Shown one piece after another: positions 33,639 to 45,875 of a stretch of 64,000 nucleotides of DNA. Numbering within the stretch: the stretch's first letter is position 1; each line of letters starts with the position of its first letter. The notes below the pieces were generated by a model, which was not told the DNA's origin, ran no database searches, and was given only the letters and a program-made list of their open reading frames with translations. The position numbers and the translations under genes are program-made. The stretch covers positions 28,994,806 through 29,058,805 of the forward strand of contig CM048848.1 of assembly GCA_026545225.1 (NCBI GenBank), in the 5' to 3' direction. This stretch comes from Cornus controversa. Lineage: Eukaryota; Streptophyta; Magnoliopsida; Cornales; Cornaceae.

Positions 33639-36306
33639 AAGTGTATCAGAACTAGTTTATGAGAAAGAAAGAAAATGGCAAACAATTCAGTTCCATTTCA
33701 AATGTCTCGATTCACCCAAGAAAACTATGAAAATTGGTGTATTCATATTAAGGCAATTTTGCGAGCACAAGATGTGTGAGAAGTTGTGAATAAATGTTAT
33801 ATTGAGCCGCAAGATGAAGCAACTTTGTCTCAAGCTAAAAAAAGATATTTTACAAGCCATGAGAAAGAACGACCAAAAGATGGTCATGACCATCCATCAA
33901 TGTTTGGATGATGGAACGTTACAAAGTGTTGCCAATGCAACTAATGCAAAGCAACTATGGGAGATTCTTCAAAATTCCTACCAAGAAGTTAATAAAGTGA
34001 AGAAGGTTTACCTTCAAACTTTACAAGGTGAATTTGAAGCATTACATATAAAGGAATCTGAATCAATTTCATATTATTTTTAAAAAGTCTTGGCTATTAT
34101 AAATCAACTAAGGAGATACGGTGAAGCGTCATATAAATGATACAAGGGTCATTGAAAAGATCCTTTGGTCATTGGATCCTAAATTCAACATTATTATTGT
34201 AGCCATTAAAAAATCAAAAGATTTGGAGTCCATGACGATTGATCAAATCATGGGTTTATTGCAAGCTCATGAAGGAAAAGTGGTGAAGAAACAAGAGTCT
34301 TTGGAATAAGTGCTACAAAGAAAAGCTTTCTTTGAAAAAAATAGAAGAAAAACATGGAGGAAACCAAAGGGGCCGAGGACATGGAAATATATGTGGTCGA
34401 GGAAGAGGAAGAGGTGGAAGAAGTGGTCACCATACCATCAACAATGAAAAAAAAAGTCACGACTCACAACAAACAAGGAGGCGTGGAAGAGGAAATTACT
34501 CAAGGTTATATGAAAAAAGGTATGACAAATCTCAAATTCAATGTTACAATTGTCATAAATATGGCCATTATGCTTCAAAATGTAGAAATGTTGCTAATAA
34601 TGTTGAAGTTGAAGAAAAGGTAATTATGTTGATGAAGAAATGGAGCCTACTTTGTTGTTGGCGTACAAAGGTGAAGGGAGTGAATAGAATATGTGGTATC
34701 TTGACACTAGCACTAGCAATCATATGTGTGATAGCAAAGACAAGTTTATTGATCTTGATAAAATGGTCAATGGCAAGGTGACACTTGGAGACTCATTACA
34801 AATTCTGGTCAGAGGGGAAAGGTAAATTCTTGATTCATTTGAAGAATGGGCAGCGTCAATTCATTTCTAATGTTTATTATGTGTCTAATATGAAGAACAA
34901 TATTTTGAGTTTAGGAAAACTCTTAAAAAAAGGCTACAATATTAGTCAAAAAACTTGGGTGTATTTTCTTAAACAAAAATTAGATGTGTATGGAGTTTTT
35001 AAAAAATTCAAGGCACTTGTAAAAAAATAAAGTGGTTATGACATAAAGGCTCTTCGATCCAATAGAAGTGGAGTTCACATCAAATGTGTAACGACCCACC
35101 AAATTTTTTCTTTCTTTCTTTCAAATCATGACTAAAGGTTAAGTGGATTTTCTTTTTAAGCATAATTGGTTGCCTAATGACATGCTTAGTGGACTTAAAT
35201 GATCCTTTCTATGTTGTCGGTTACGGGTGTGGGACCGGAATGAGTTCGAATAAACCGGGAAATAACCGCGGACTCTAGGGAGTGGCGTGGGGGGGTATGG
35301 ATGAAGTTTAAGGGCATAAGTGAAGTTTTGAAAAGTGAAAAAATATTAATTTGCGAATAAGTGCAAATGGACCATAACAAGGAGCTAATTATAGAAAGAT
35401 GGAGGGTTTAGTTGCAAAAGAGGAAATATATGATATATATATATATGTGTGTAAAGAGGGAAAAAATTAGATTTTCACTTCTATCTCTCTCTCTACTTCG
35501 AGTTCTCTCTCTTTCTCTACAAGTTCTCTCCTTCTCCTTCCCTCTACAATTTGGGGGCCAAAAAGTGAGATTTGAGGGTAAAGCCAAGAACAAAAGTTGT
35601 TCCCCTTACTCTCCTCTTCGTTTTGATCTGTGAAAAGTTACCATTGGAGGAGTTTGAATCTTGGTGAAATTTGGGTCTTCCACTTCTAAGCTTGGATTTT
35701 GAGGTAAGGATTCTCCTTCGCATTTACTTGTCGATTCTAGGGTTTGGGTGAAGCAGTGAAAGCTAAGGGTGTGTATTGTGTGATTTAGAGTGGTAAGAGG
35801 GCTAAGATGTGATGTTTTTATACTCTCTTTAGTCTCTATTGTGCAATAGATATGTATATATTAGTATACACGGTATAAGGGGGTGAATGTGTGAGAGATG
35901 TTAGCATGTATGCTTATATGCTAGATTTTGTGCACATATGTGAAAATGTGTTATATTGAATATGTTTGAATTATGTGTTGTTAAGTGAGTTAAATGCATG
36001 CTATCTTTGTATAGAGAATGTGGGCATTAGCGAAGCATGACTAAAATGTGCTTATGTGGATTTTGTGAGGATATGTGACTTATGCCAGGGTTTTGCATAT
36101 ATAGGAAGATATATATATGTGAATTGATGAGTATGAAATGCATACTATGAACTTTTATAACTAGCTTATGCATTGTGAAGCAAGAAATTTTAAATGCTTG
36201 ATCACTATATGTTTGAAATGCATGATGTGTCCGTTGTGAGGAAACGGGGGAAAGTGGTCTAATCACCTTAGATGTAGGAGTTCTCAGTGAAAGTCTTGAA
36301 AGGGCC

Positions 36307-36552
36307 TCATCACTTGGTAGGACCGATATTCTCGGTGGTGTATTCCGAAACTATTTCATCACTTGGTAGGACCGATTTTCTAGGTGGTGCGTAATGAAAT
36401 GATTTCATCACCTAGTAGGACCGATGTTATTGGTGGTGCATATTAAAAGGATTTCATCACCTGATAGGACCGATGTTCTCGGTGGTACGTACTGAAATAG
36501 TTTTATCACCTGGTAGGGCCAATGTTCTCGGTGATGTAAATTCTGAAATTTG
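36307..36552 (+). repeat. Tandem hairpin-forming repeat (about 49 bp x 5) in the solo LTR
   Basis: Five units start 'catcac.tggtaggaccgat'. In the best-kept units ACCGA pairs with TCGGT across a 5-base loop, and outer CAC/CACC pairs with GTG/GGTG. The position in the LTR corresponds to the hairpin array of the Tekay element at 45570-45875. Confidence 0.75.
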
Positions 36553-37540
36553 TGTGGGAAAGGTCCCAGGTCGCATGGATGATCAAGAATCATGCTAGGG
36601 TATTGGGTTAAGTCCGTGAGAGGAAGACAAGTGTGTGATATTGCTTTCATTTTTAAATTATGAAGCATGTTTTATGTTAATGCATTCTTATATATATATG
36701 CATTGCTTGTGAATGAATATGGTACATATATGTTGGATGATACATGGAATGTAGTGACATGCATTCATGTAGGTCGTGTCGAGTCGGCACTTAGGTGGGT
36801 TGGGGTATCTCTACTGAGCCGCAATGGTGCTCACCCCTTTATTCTAAACTTTTTATAGATAAGGCGCCGATGACAGATGTTACTTGAATGCCCAAGCGGG
36901 ACTTTGGTAGCATTTTTGATATATTTGGATATTGTATATGTGGTTATCCGTGCCGGCTTATGGCACGTCGATTATGAAATTGTAGTCATAGTTGAATTTT
37001 TTTAGCATTTTTGGACCTTATGCATGAAATCCTTGTAATGACTATAAACTTGGAATCTATATGTATTGTGGTTTATTCTTGGATCAAACTTAATTTATGG
37101 ATTATAATGTTATGATCTCTCCCCGTGTTATAACTTTATGTATGTATTTTTCTTAAGTAAATGAGTTGGGAATGAAGTCAATGGATATGTAGTTTGAAGG
37201 GATGGACTCTATTTGTGTCTTTGTATAATTATGCTTGAAGTATGATTTGGATGGAATGAATGATTTGAAATGCAAAGATTATGAAATTATGTTTTCATTC
37301 AGATGTTGTAAGTAGTGTGAATGTTTTTTATGCTAGTTGAGGGATTGGAGTAGCCGTTTAGGGGAACACATGCCCAAAGTTGTTCATTTTGGATCCATGG
37401 AGTATTCATAAGAATTTTTATTGTTTTTGGTAGATTTTAATCATGATTTAAGTCATGCTTTAAGATTATGAGTTGGTAAGGTGATTGAATACTTTGAGGC
37501 TTGAAAAATCAAGTTTTAGCCGGGCTATTTTTAGCACTTT

Positions 37541-37690
37541 CGGTCAAGTGCGCTTTGCATCGGTCGACCGAAAGTGCAATGTCCCAAGATTTTGCATTTT
37601 GTAATAGGTTTCGATTGATTGGACGGAGTCTCAATCAACTAAAAGTCCTCTTTCGGTCGACCGAAACTACCCATCAGCTGACCGAAGGAA
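37541..37690 (+). repeat. Palindrome cluster in the solo LTR
   Basis: Copies and variants of the palindrome TTTCGGTCGACCGAAA occur at about 37557-37575 and 37651-37670, with half-sites near 37541 and 37676. The cluster lies at the same relative place as the TTTCGATNNATCGAAA cluster of the Tekay LTR. Confidence 0.75.
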
Positions 37691-39212
37691 ACTTGGGCAG
37701 CTCCATTTGCATCTGAACTTCAAACGAGTGTAACTTCTTCGTTTTAGATCGAAATGGAGTGCCATTTTTTTTTAATTGAGTATTTTTAAATCCTCTATCC
37801 AATGGGATATGTTTCAGCCTCAATTTATGGTCACACAAGTTCTCATGTGTGAAAATATGTAGGCTGCAACTAGTTGGCTATACAACTGAGGCATGGTTTG
37901 GGGCCCATGGTTGTTGATTAAGGTTAAATAATGCATATCTATGTGCAAGGTTAGACTTAAGCTTCCATGGTAATTAAGGAGAAAAATGAGGGTTTAGTGG
38001 AGTTAATGGACGGGTCCACCCTTGGTTTTCGGGAGTCGAAAATTGGGGTGTGACAAAATGATTTCAAAATTTTTTGTGAAAAAAATGGGATTCACCATCC
38101 TTTAATGGTTCCAAGATCTCCCCAACAAAATGGAGTCATCAAAAAGAAGCATAAAACCATTCTGAATATGGCTCGAACCATGTTGAAAATCAAGGAAATG
38201 CCTAAAAAATTTTGGGCATAAGTTATTGATTGTGCGGTGTACTTATCCAATCGTTATCCTATTAGAAGTGTCCAAACCAAGACACCACAAGAAGCATGGA
38301 GTGGAAGAAATCCAAGTGTCTCTCATTAACAAGTTTTTGGGAGCGTTGCCAATGTACATGTGCCAGATGAAAGGCGGACCAAATTAGACAACAAAAGTGA
38401 GAAATTTGTGTTCATTAGCTATGATTCAAGATTGAAAGGCTACATGTTGTACAACCCAAGCAATGGAAAGATTATCATTAGTAGAGATGTTGAATTTGAA
38501 GAGGAAGCCACATGGAATTGGAACACTCTAAATGAAGATTATAATTTTCTTCCAATCTTTGAAGATAAGCAAGTAAGTGAAGACATGGAGCAGCCCATTT
38601 CTCAACCAATATCATCTGACACACCACCACCTCGCATGAGGAGTCTTTAGGACATATATGATGACACAAAAGAGGTAACAAACAGACTTAGGGATTTAAC
38701 ACTTTTTTTTCTCTTTGCGGATTGTGAACCTATAGGATTTGAAGAGATGACACAAGATAAAAAATGGAATAATATTATGGAAGAAAAAATTAAGTCTATA
38801 AAAAAGAATGACACATGGGAGCTTGCTACACTACTGGAAGGACAAAAGATAATTGGTGTGAAATGGGTGTATAAAGCCAAGAAAAATGCAAATGGTGAAT
38901 TTGAAAGGTACAAAGCAAGTTGGTCGCCAAGGGGTACAACCAAAAGCCCGACATTGACTATGATGAGTGTAGTAACCCTTGTGGATGGGTGTGAGTGGAC
39001 GGGTGCGAAGACAGATACTAGGTTGAGCTACCACACTGACAGGGTGCTCAATCCCACATTGCCTGGGTGTGGACAAGGGGATGTGATTATATGTAGTATG
39101 TTCTCTTCAAATGGTATGAGGCCTTTTGGGGTAAAACCCAAGGGCAAAATCGTGATACCTCAGGCCTAAAGCAGACAATACCATACCCTGTGTTGGAGCG
39201 GAGTATTATAGT

Positions 39213-39225
39213 TGGTATCAGAGCC
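39213..39225 (+). other. Primer binding site of the TRIM (initiator tRNA-Met type)
   Basis: tggtatcagagcc begins 2 bp after LTR1 and is complementary to the 3' end of plant initiator tRNA-Met. Confidence 0.9.
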
Positions 39226-39507
39226 TGAACTCAACCAGAAGTGTGCCAACGAGGACGTTGGGCCTCGTAGGGGGTGGATTGTAGTAACCCTTATGGACGA
39301 GTGTGAGTGGGCGGATGCGAAGACAGACACTAAGTTGAGCTACCACACTGATAGGATATAGAGGGTGCTCAATCCTACATCACCTGGGTGTGAAAAAGGG
39401 GATGTGCTTATATGTAGTATATTCTCTTCAAATGGTATGAGGCCTTTTGGGATAAAACCCATGATCAAAACCATGTGGCTCAGGCCCAAAGCGGATAATA
39501 TCATACC

Positions 39508-40516
39508 TAGGGCTGTAATCGAGCCGAGCCGAGCTGAGTTTTGGCATGTTCAGGCTTGGCTCACCAAATTCAAGAGATGATCGAGCTCAGCTTGAGCTCG
39601 GTCAAGCTTTTCTTGACCAAGATCGAGCTCGGCTCGACTATATTCCAATGAGCTCGAGCTCGGCTCGATAAGCTCGATAGTACATATTAGTGTATATGTA
39701 AGTGTACACGATCTATATATAAGTATATGTTGTGTATATATAGTTGAATGCCAACAAGTTCACGATATATCCCAACAGATTCATGATAAATACCAACAGA
39801 TTCAACCATTGATGCACAAATCAGAAAATGAAAAAGAAAAAAAAAAAGAGATGAGCCTAGATGTGTGTGTGTGTGAGAGAGAGAGAGAGCTCATCTGGTA
39901 AGCTAATATGTAGTTGGAACCTATAAGTGCAATCGTCGTACTTGCTAGAGTAATTTACTAGCATGTATCGCCACTATCATGGAGCGCCATAGGGGAAGTC
40001 TCAAGCTTTGTTTTGGCAGATACAGTTAGGTAGGTAAAGGGGCCAGTATAAGAAATAAAAATTAGGGTTTACAATACAGGAGATGGGCTTGGAAATTTTT
40101 AACGGGTTGGATAAAACTTTATTTGAAATAAGTTAAAGATTATTTTGGGTTGTCTTTAAATAAATAAGGCCCAAACATAGTTGTGATACATAAGGTATGC
40201 TATTTTAGGCATGTCTTTAAATATAAGGCCCAAAATTATTTCTAAATCAATATATCATATTCTAATAATCAATATAAAATGTATATATGCATATAGATTT
40301 TTGAGCTCAAAATGAGTACATTATCGAGCATATTCACGAACGTGTTCACGAACAAACGAGCTGAGCAGGGAGGTGTTTGAGCTTGGTTCGTTTAATAAAC
40401 GAGCCTATGAATTTTTTTTGAGCTCTATTCATTTACTAAACAAATGAACACGAACCGAGCCTATATTGAGCCGAACTCGAGCTGTTCGCTGAACGTTCGG
40501 TTCATTTACAGCCCTA
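39508..40516. mobile_element. Non-autonomous hAT element inside TRIM LTR2
   Basis: 1009 bp with ends tagggctgtaa and ttacagcccta, flanked by the perfect 8-bp duplication ATCATACC (39500-39507 and 40517-40524). The inside is non-coding, with subterminal repeats of 'gagctcggctcg' near both ends and a GA run at 39868-39889. TAGGGCTGTAA ends and 8-bp duplications are typical of plant hAT elements. Confidence 0.93.
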
Positions 40517-41841
40517 ATCATACCATGTGTTGGAGCAGGGTATTACAATGAGGTATTTGCACCCGTAGCCCATTTGGAAACTATAAGATTGTTAATTCCT
40601 TTGGCAGCCCAAAATAATTGGGAAATCCACCAAATGGATGTGAAATTGGCTTTCTTGAATGGTTTTCTTAAAGAAGAGGTTATTGTTCATCAACCCATGA
40701 GGTATGTTGTGAAAGGGCAAAAAGACAAAGTCTTGAAGTTGAAAAAGGCTTTATCTAGCTTGAAGCAAGCACCAAGGGCGTGGAATAAACTTATTGACAA
40801 ATATTTTCAAGATTATTTTTTTCAAAGTGTCTATGTGAACATGCTCTTTACACTAAAATTAGTGAAAATGAAGATATATTTTTTGTTCGCTTGTATGTAG
40901 ATTTGATCTTCATAAGAAGCAATCCAAGAATGTTTGAATATTTCAAGAAAGCTATGGCTCATGAGTTTGAGATGATGAACATTGGCATCATGTATTATTA
41001 TCTTGGCATTGAGGTCAAGCAAATGAAGGATAGTATTTTCATTCATCAAGAGGGCTATGCTAAGGAAATTCTCATAACATTCAAGATAGAAGATTGTAAA
41101 TTGGTGAACACCCCCATTGAAGTTGGAATCATGTTTTCACAAGATGAAGATGGAGAGATGGTAGATCCAACATTTTTCAAAAGTCTTGGTGGAAGCTTAA
41201 GATACTTAACTTGCACATGGCTGGACATACTCTTTGTGGTTGGGCTTGTTAGTTAATTTATGGAAAAATCCACCATGACTCATTTCAAGGCGGCTAAAAG
41301 GATTCTTCATTACATCAAAGTACACTCAATTTTGGGTTGTTCTATTCATTTTCTAATGATTTCAAGCTTGTGGGTTATTGTGATAACAATTGGGCCGGAG
41401 ATTTGGATGAAAGGAGAAGTACTTCTAGTTATATTTTTTTCATGAGAAATATAACGCCTTTCACATTATGTTCAAATAAACAACACATTGTCACACTCTT
41501 AACTTGTGAAGCAGAATATGTTGCAACCACTTCATGTGTTTGTTAAGCAATGTGGTTAGGGAATTTGTTGAATGAATTACATATTTCATAAGAAGAGTCA
41601 ACAAACATCTTTGTGGACAACAAATCGGTAGTTGAATTGGCCAAGAATTCGATATTCCATAATCGAAGCAAGAAAATTGACACAAGATTTCATTTCATTA
41701 GAGAGTCAATAACCAAGAAGGAAGTGAAGCTTAAGTTTATGAAGTCACAAGACCAAGTTACGGATATTTTCACCAAACCCCACAAGTTTGGTGATTTTCA
41801 CAAGTTAAGGAGTGGAGAAATCAAGTTTAAGGGGGGGGGGG

Positions 41842-42322
41842 TGTTAGAAATTAAACTTGATAAAATAAATTTTAATTTTGTTACTGGAAGACATGGGAGT
41901 GAAGTTGTGTTAGTGGAGTTTTAATTGTGTTAGTGGAAGACATGGGAGTTAAGCCATGTTAGTGGAGTTTTAATTGTGTTAGTGGGAGACATTGGAGTTA
42001 AGTTATGTTAGTGAAATTTTAATTGTGTTATTGGAAGACATGGGAGTTAACTTGTGTTGGTGGAATTTTTATTGTGTTTTAATTGTGTTAGTGGAAGACA
42101 TGGGAGTTAAGTTGTCTTAGTGGAGTTTTAAATGTTATGTTAGGGGTGTAATGGAATTAATTAGGTATTTAAATATAGGTGCTACATATTTGTTTTGAAG
42201 CCTATATAATGTTATGTTTTCTACCCAAAAAAATGTGAAATAAAGTATATTCCTAGTATTCCTCCTTACATTTCTCTTCCAATTTTATTGTGTTGTGTGT
42301 AATTAGCCACTATTTTCTAACA
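41842..42322 (+). repeat. 3' LTR of the Copia element, with internal tandem units
   Basis: 481 bp from tgttagaaatt to ttttctaaca, preceded by a long purine tract (41828-41841) that serves as the polypurine tract. Inside, 'attgtgttagtggaagacatgggagttaag' recurs about five times between 41877 and 42130 with a period near 49 bp. Confidence 0.88.
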
Positions 42323-44371
42323 AATCGTCATGTTGACCTCAGAATGCCAACATTGTACTATTGATCCACCTTTGAGATACTTCTCAAGAAACACGTTGAA
42401 AGTGAAGTCATAGATGAACGCGCAAAGCAAATTTCTAAAAATAATGTCATATATAAGAACTTCAATACTAGTGAACTATGAGTAAAGAGTTATAATGACA
42501 TATGTGTTTGCATTCAAATTCGCCACACAATTTGGTACTCCCAGTCTGAGTATTACTTGGTGGGAGAACAAGGCAATGTGTACCCATATATTGGCTTTAG
42601 TTTCCAAAATGATCGGAACACTGCATGGCCGGAGCACTACATAGGTATTTACGGCGTTATATGATGGCAATGTTAAACAGGGAGAGCACTACATGGTTGG
42701 AGCACTACACGGTCAGAGCACTACATAGTCGTAGCGCGCAGGCGAAAACGTGTACACATATATATTGGCTTTAGTTTCCTACATGTCTGGAGGACTACAT
42801 GGCCTGCCCAAATAGGTTTCCAAAATGGATATTCACTACAATATTCATATTCACAATGTACTCCACTATCACTTCCATCCCCTTATCCCTTTAACCACCC
42901 ACCATTAGGGGAGATTTTTAATTGGCAGAATGAATGAAGCGTCACAATCGCCTCATGAACAACTATTTTCATTTCCTATTAGACATCTTATGGTTGCGAC
43001 TGAATCATCAAGGGAATATATTTACAATTGTACCCCAAATTTGGGTCAAGTACTCTGGCACACCCACAAACCCAAAAAGCTCGAAAGTGAGCAAACAATA
43101 TGTGAATCCTTTAGTTAGGTTCAACATTGATGGTTACCCAAAAGTTTACACTACTCACAAAGCACTTACAAATGATTGATAGTCGTTTTACAAATTCCAT
43201 AATTCCCAATATAATTCTGGGGGCCAAGTATATAAACGTTATGCATGGCCCACACAAAAAACTAAAAATGACAAATGCTCTAAACCTATCAATACCTTCG
43301 GAGCTAGGAAGCATGGACACTTCATCGAGGGTGTCGTACTAGTGTCAGACACTCTTCAGACACGTGTTGGATACTTCATAGAAGTATCTTAATATTTTTT
43401 CTTTTTGGACATTTGGACACAGGTCGAACACTTCGTAGTAGTGAATTTTTTTTTTGACACTTTTCAAATACTCCTTGGACACTCCTCGAACACATGTCAG
43501 ACACTTCGTAACAGTGATGTATATTCAAGTATTTCGAAAGGACTTTATATGCAACTGAGTTATGATTAACAATCTGAGCTAGATATATGTAAAGAACTAA
43601 ATAAGTCCAGTTCTTTAATCTATTTGTGTATTTTTGTTTATAAGTTTGTTTGGTTCTTAATTGCTTGATAATGAATTGAAGGATTTATGTAATGTAGTCT
43701 TTCTTTTTTTTGTTAAATAATGAACATATATTATTATATTATTTTATTATTTTATAATCATATCCTTGCCATATTCGTCTTATTTTTCCAAAAAATTTTA
43801 TATCACAATGTTTGTGTTGTGTTGTACTCGTGTCTCGTGTTTGTGTCAGTTCTTCCTAACTTTGGAGAGACTCGTATATGCTATTTGAGCCTTGAAACTA
43901 TGACTGGAATATGCCCTAGTTCTATTTTGTTCATGCCCCTTAGGATTTTTTATTTTTTATTTTGATTGGCTTGGGTTTGCCCTCCCCAAACCCAACTTAC
44001 ATCTGGGCCCTATAATTACTTAATACTTATCCATCAATACAATTGCTTAATCTTCCCCCACCCAAAAAAAGAAAAGAAAAATATGTATATATTTAAAATG
44101 TTTAGTGGTCTAGCCCTTTAATGAGATATGACATTGTGCTCTCCCTAAACCCAACAAGCCACCAACTAAAACTTATCAAATTGTAGTGTCAAACTGTTGA
44201 ATAAAGATGCCATTGTCACGTGATTTTGTGCTCTCACTAAGGAATGAATTAAACTTCTTGCAAGACACGTGGCAGATTAGGGGATGAAACGGAGCAGGTC
44301 TTATAAACTCAAGTTGAAATTGGAGTCTATATTCGAAATTAAGAAGTCGTGAATTATTTTATACCAATTTG
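42323..44371. other. Intergenic DNA with short decayed repeats
   Basis: No gene seen. 'ggagcactacat.g.c' recurs near 42626-42731. 'gacactt.....cgaacac.tgtcagacacttcgta' type phrases recur near 43340-43510. Poly-T and AT-rich runs follow. 'gacacgtggca' near 44263 contains an ACGTG core but has no evident gene beside it. Confidence 0.4.
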
Positions 44372-45569
44372 AGTATTGTAGAGACCGTGACCAATTTTGG
44401 CCGGTTTTGCATTTTTCGCATTATAATTGCCATAAATGCATCTTGAGTGGTGTTTAACACGTTTTGAGTGTAGGAAACATGTTTGGGAAGTGTTTTTAAG
44501 GTTTTGGGAAGTTTTCGGAAGAATTGGAGAAGTTTGACTTTTTGGTCAAACCGGGGCCCGGGATGCGACTTAAGTGGGCCCGGAAATCCGGAAAAATTCT
44601 TAGAAATATTTATTTTTGAGAATGGCTGAGACGAAATATTTAGAGAGTAGAGGAAGTGATTTCGAGTCCGTAGGAGTTTTCGGAATCGAAAAAGGAGTCC
44701 GGGAAGGTGCGTTAAGTGGCCTAGGGGTATTTTGGTCTTTTCGTGACCTAGGGGCCTTAAATGGCCAAAATCTGCAGAGATATTTCATATCTCACGGCTG
44801 CTTCTCTCTCTATATTGCTCCCACTTCTTCTCTCTCCCTTCTCTCTAGATTTTGGTGGTCTTCGGCTTGGATTCAAGGCTTGCCGAAGGAGGGGGATACG
44901 TAGGGGACGGCTAGGGCTTCCCTTTGAACCGATCAAAGTCGCGGTTTGGCAAAGTTGACATTGCTGGAAATTTGAGAAGTGCTTGGAAGGCCTTCATCTT
45001 TGAGGTAGGGGTGTTCTTTCTCATCTACTTGTCGATTCTAGGGTTTCGGGTGAAGTGGTGAGAGCTAAGGTTGTGTATTGCATGTTTTAGAGATGTAAGA
45101 GGGGTGGGATAAGGTGTCTTTATTCTTCTCTTGAGTCTCTTGTGTGCAATAGATGTGTATCTCCTAGTATGCATGATGTGAGTGACAAATGCATGAGAAT
45201 GTGGGAGAATGAGAGCATGTATGCTTATATGTTAGCTCTTGTGCATATATGTGGAAATGTGTTATATCGGGCATATATGTGCTATATGTTGTAAGTGAGT
45301 TAAATGCATACTATATTTGTATAGAAAATATGTGCATTTGTAAAGCATGATTAAAATGTGCTTAAGTGAAGTTTTGTGAGCATATGTGGATATTATGCTA
45401 GGTTGGCATGTATAGGTAAATATATGTGTGGTGTAGTGGAAATAAAATGCATGCTACATGTTTTTATTAATTAGCATGTGCATTGTGAGGCATGAAATTA
45501 AATGCTTGATGTTCATATGTTCGAAATGCATATATTGGGGCCGTTGTGAGGAAACGGGGAAGTGTGGTT

Positions 45570-45875
45570 GAATTGCCTAGAGTAGGTCAATACTCGGAGG
45601 GGGTGTTGGAGTGGTTACGTCACCTTGGAGTAGGTAGATACTCGGTGACGGTGGTTCACTCACCTTGGAGTAGGTAAATACTCGGTGGGGATTCTAAAAA
45701 GGTTGCTCAATCGCCTTGGAGTAGGTAAATACTCGGTGATTTTGGTTGCTCGCCTTGGAGTAGGTAAATACTCGGTGGGAATTTAAAGAAAGGGGGCCAA
45801 GTCACCTTGGAGTAGGTAAATACTCGGTGACGGTGGTCTGTCCACCTTGGAGTAGGTAAATACTCGGTGGCGGAA
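45570..45875 (+). repeat. Array of seven hairpin-forming units in the 5' LTR
   Basis: The unit 'ccttggagtaggtaaatact' plus cggtg occurs seven times with irregular spacers of about 10-30 bp. In each unit GAGTA can pair with TACTC around a GGTAAA-type loop, and flanking bases pair as well (GTCACC with GGTGAC, ATCGCC with GGTGAT by one wobble, CCACC with GGTGG). Arm bases change between units but pairing is largely kept. Confidence 0.85.

Larger units (their letters stand above)
35087..38055 (+). mobile_element. Solo LTR of a Tekay-type Gypsy element
   Basis: 2969 bp beginning tgtaacgacc and ending gtgtgaca, flanked by the perfect duplication AAATG (35082-35086 and 38056-38060). It shares the layout and several phrases with the LTRs of the Tekay element at 44377, for example 'ggcacttaggtgggttgggg', 'tctctactgagccgca', 'gtggttatccgtgccggctt' and 'ctctatccaatgg', but is clearly another family. 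It sits inside the Copia integrase region. Between its ends there is no internal retroelement sequence. Confidence 0.9.
38968..40547 (+). mobile_element. TRIM-type element with two short LTRs, split by a hAT
   Basis: LTR1 is 38968-39210 (243 bp). LTR2 is 39280-40547, or 251 bp without the nested hAT and its duplicated target. Only 69 bp lie between them, holding a primer site and a G-rich tract (tagggggtgga). It is flanked by a perfect duplication ATGAG (38963-38967 and 40548-40552). No coding capacity, as usual for TRIMs. The LTRs differ at roughly 11% of positions by eye, so it is several million years old. It lies inside the Copia reverse transcriptase. Confidence 0.92.
33511..42322 (+). 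mobile_element. Ty1/Copia LTR retrotransposon, old and broken, with nested insertions
   Basis: The 3' LTR is complete (41842-42322). Only the last 128 bp of the 5' LTR are recognisable (33511-33638). Internal parts in order: gag from about 33675 with a zinc knuckle at about 34530-34580 (CYNCHKYGHYASKC), protease-like and integrase start (to about 35030), then integrase end (38056-38650), reverse transcriptase (38750-38967 and 40548-41250) and RNase H (to about 41800). It is interrupted by a Tekay-type solo LTR (35087-38055) and by a TRIM (38968-40547). There are many breaks (more than ten). The compared LTR ends differ at around 10% of positions, suggesting several million years. No target duplication was found. 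Confidence 0.88.

Noticed and set aside
39040-39220. TRIM LTR as a 5S-bearing Cassandra element
   Set aside because: No 5S rRNA promoter boxes were seen in the LTR, although the size and compact layout are similar.
44616-44903. Short frames in the Tekay LTRs (also 52425-52712, 46641-46943, 54450-54752) as genes
   Set aside because: They lie in the non-coding LTRs, recur only because the LTRs are identical, and have no family features.
45570-45875. CRISPR-like array (repeats of about 25 bp with spacers)
   Set aside because: Plant nuclear LTR context, spacers too short and variable, no cas genes, and the same array is present in both LTRs.
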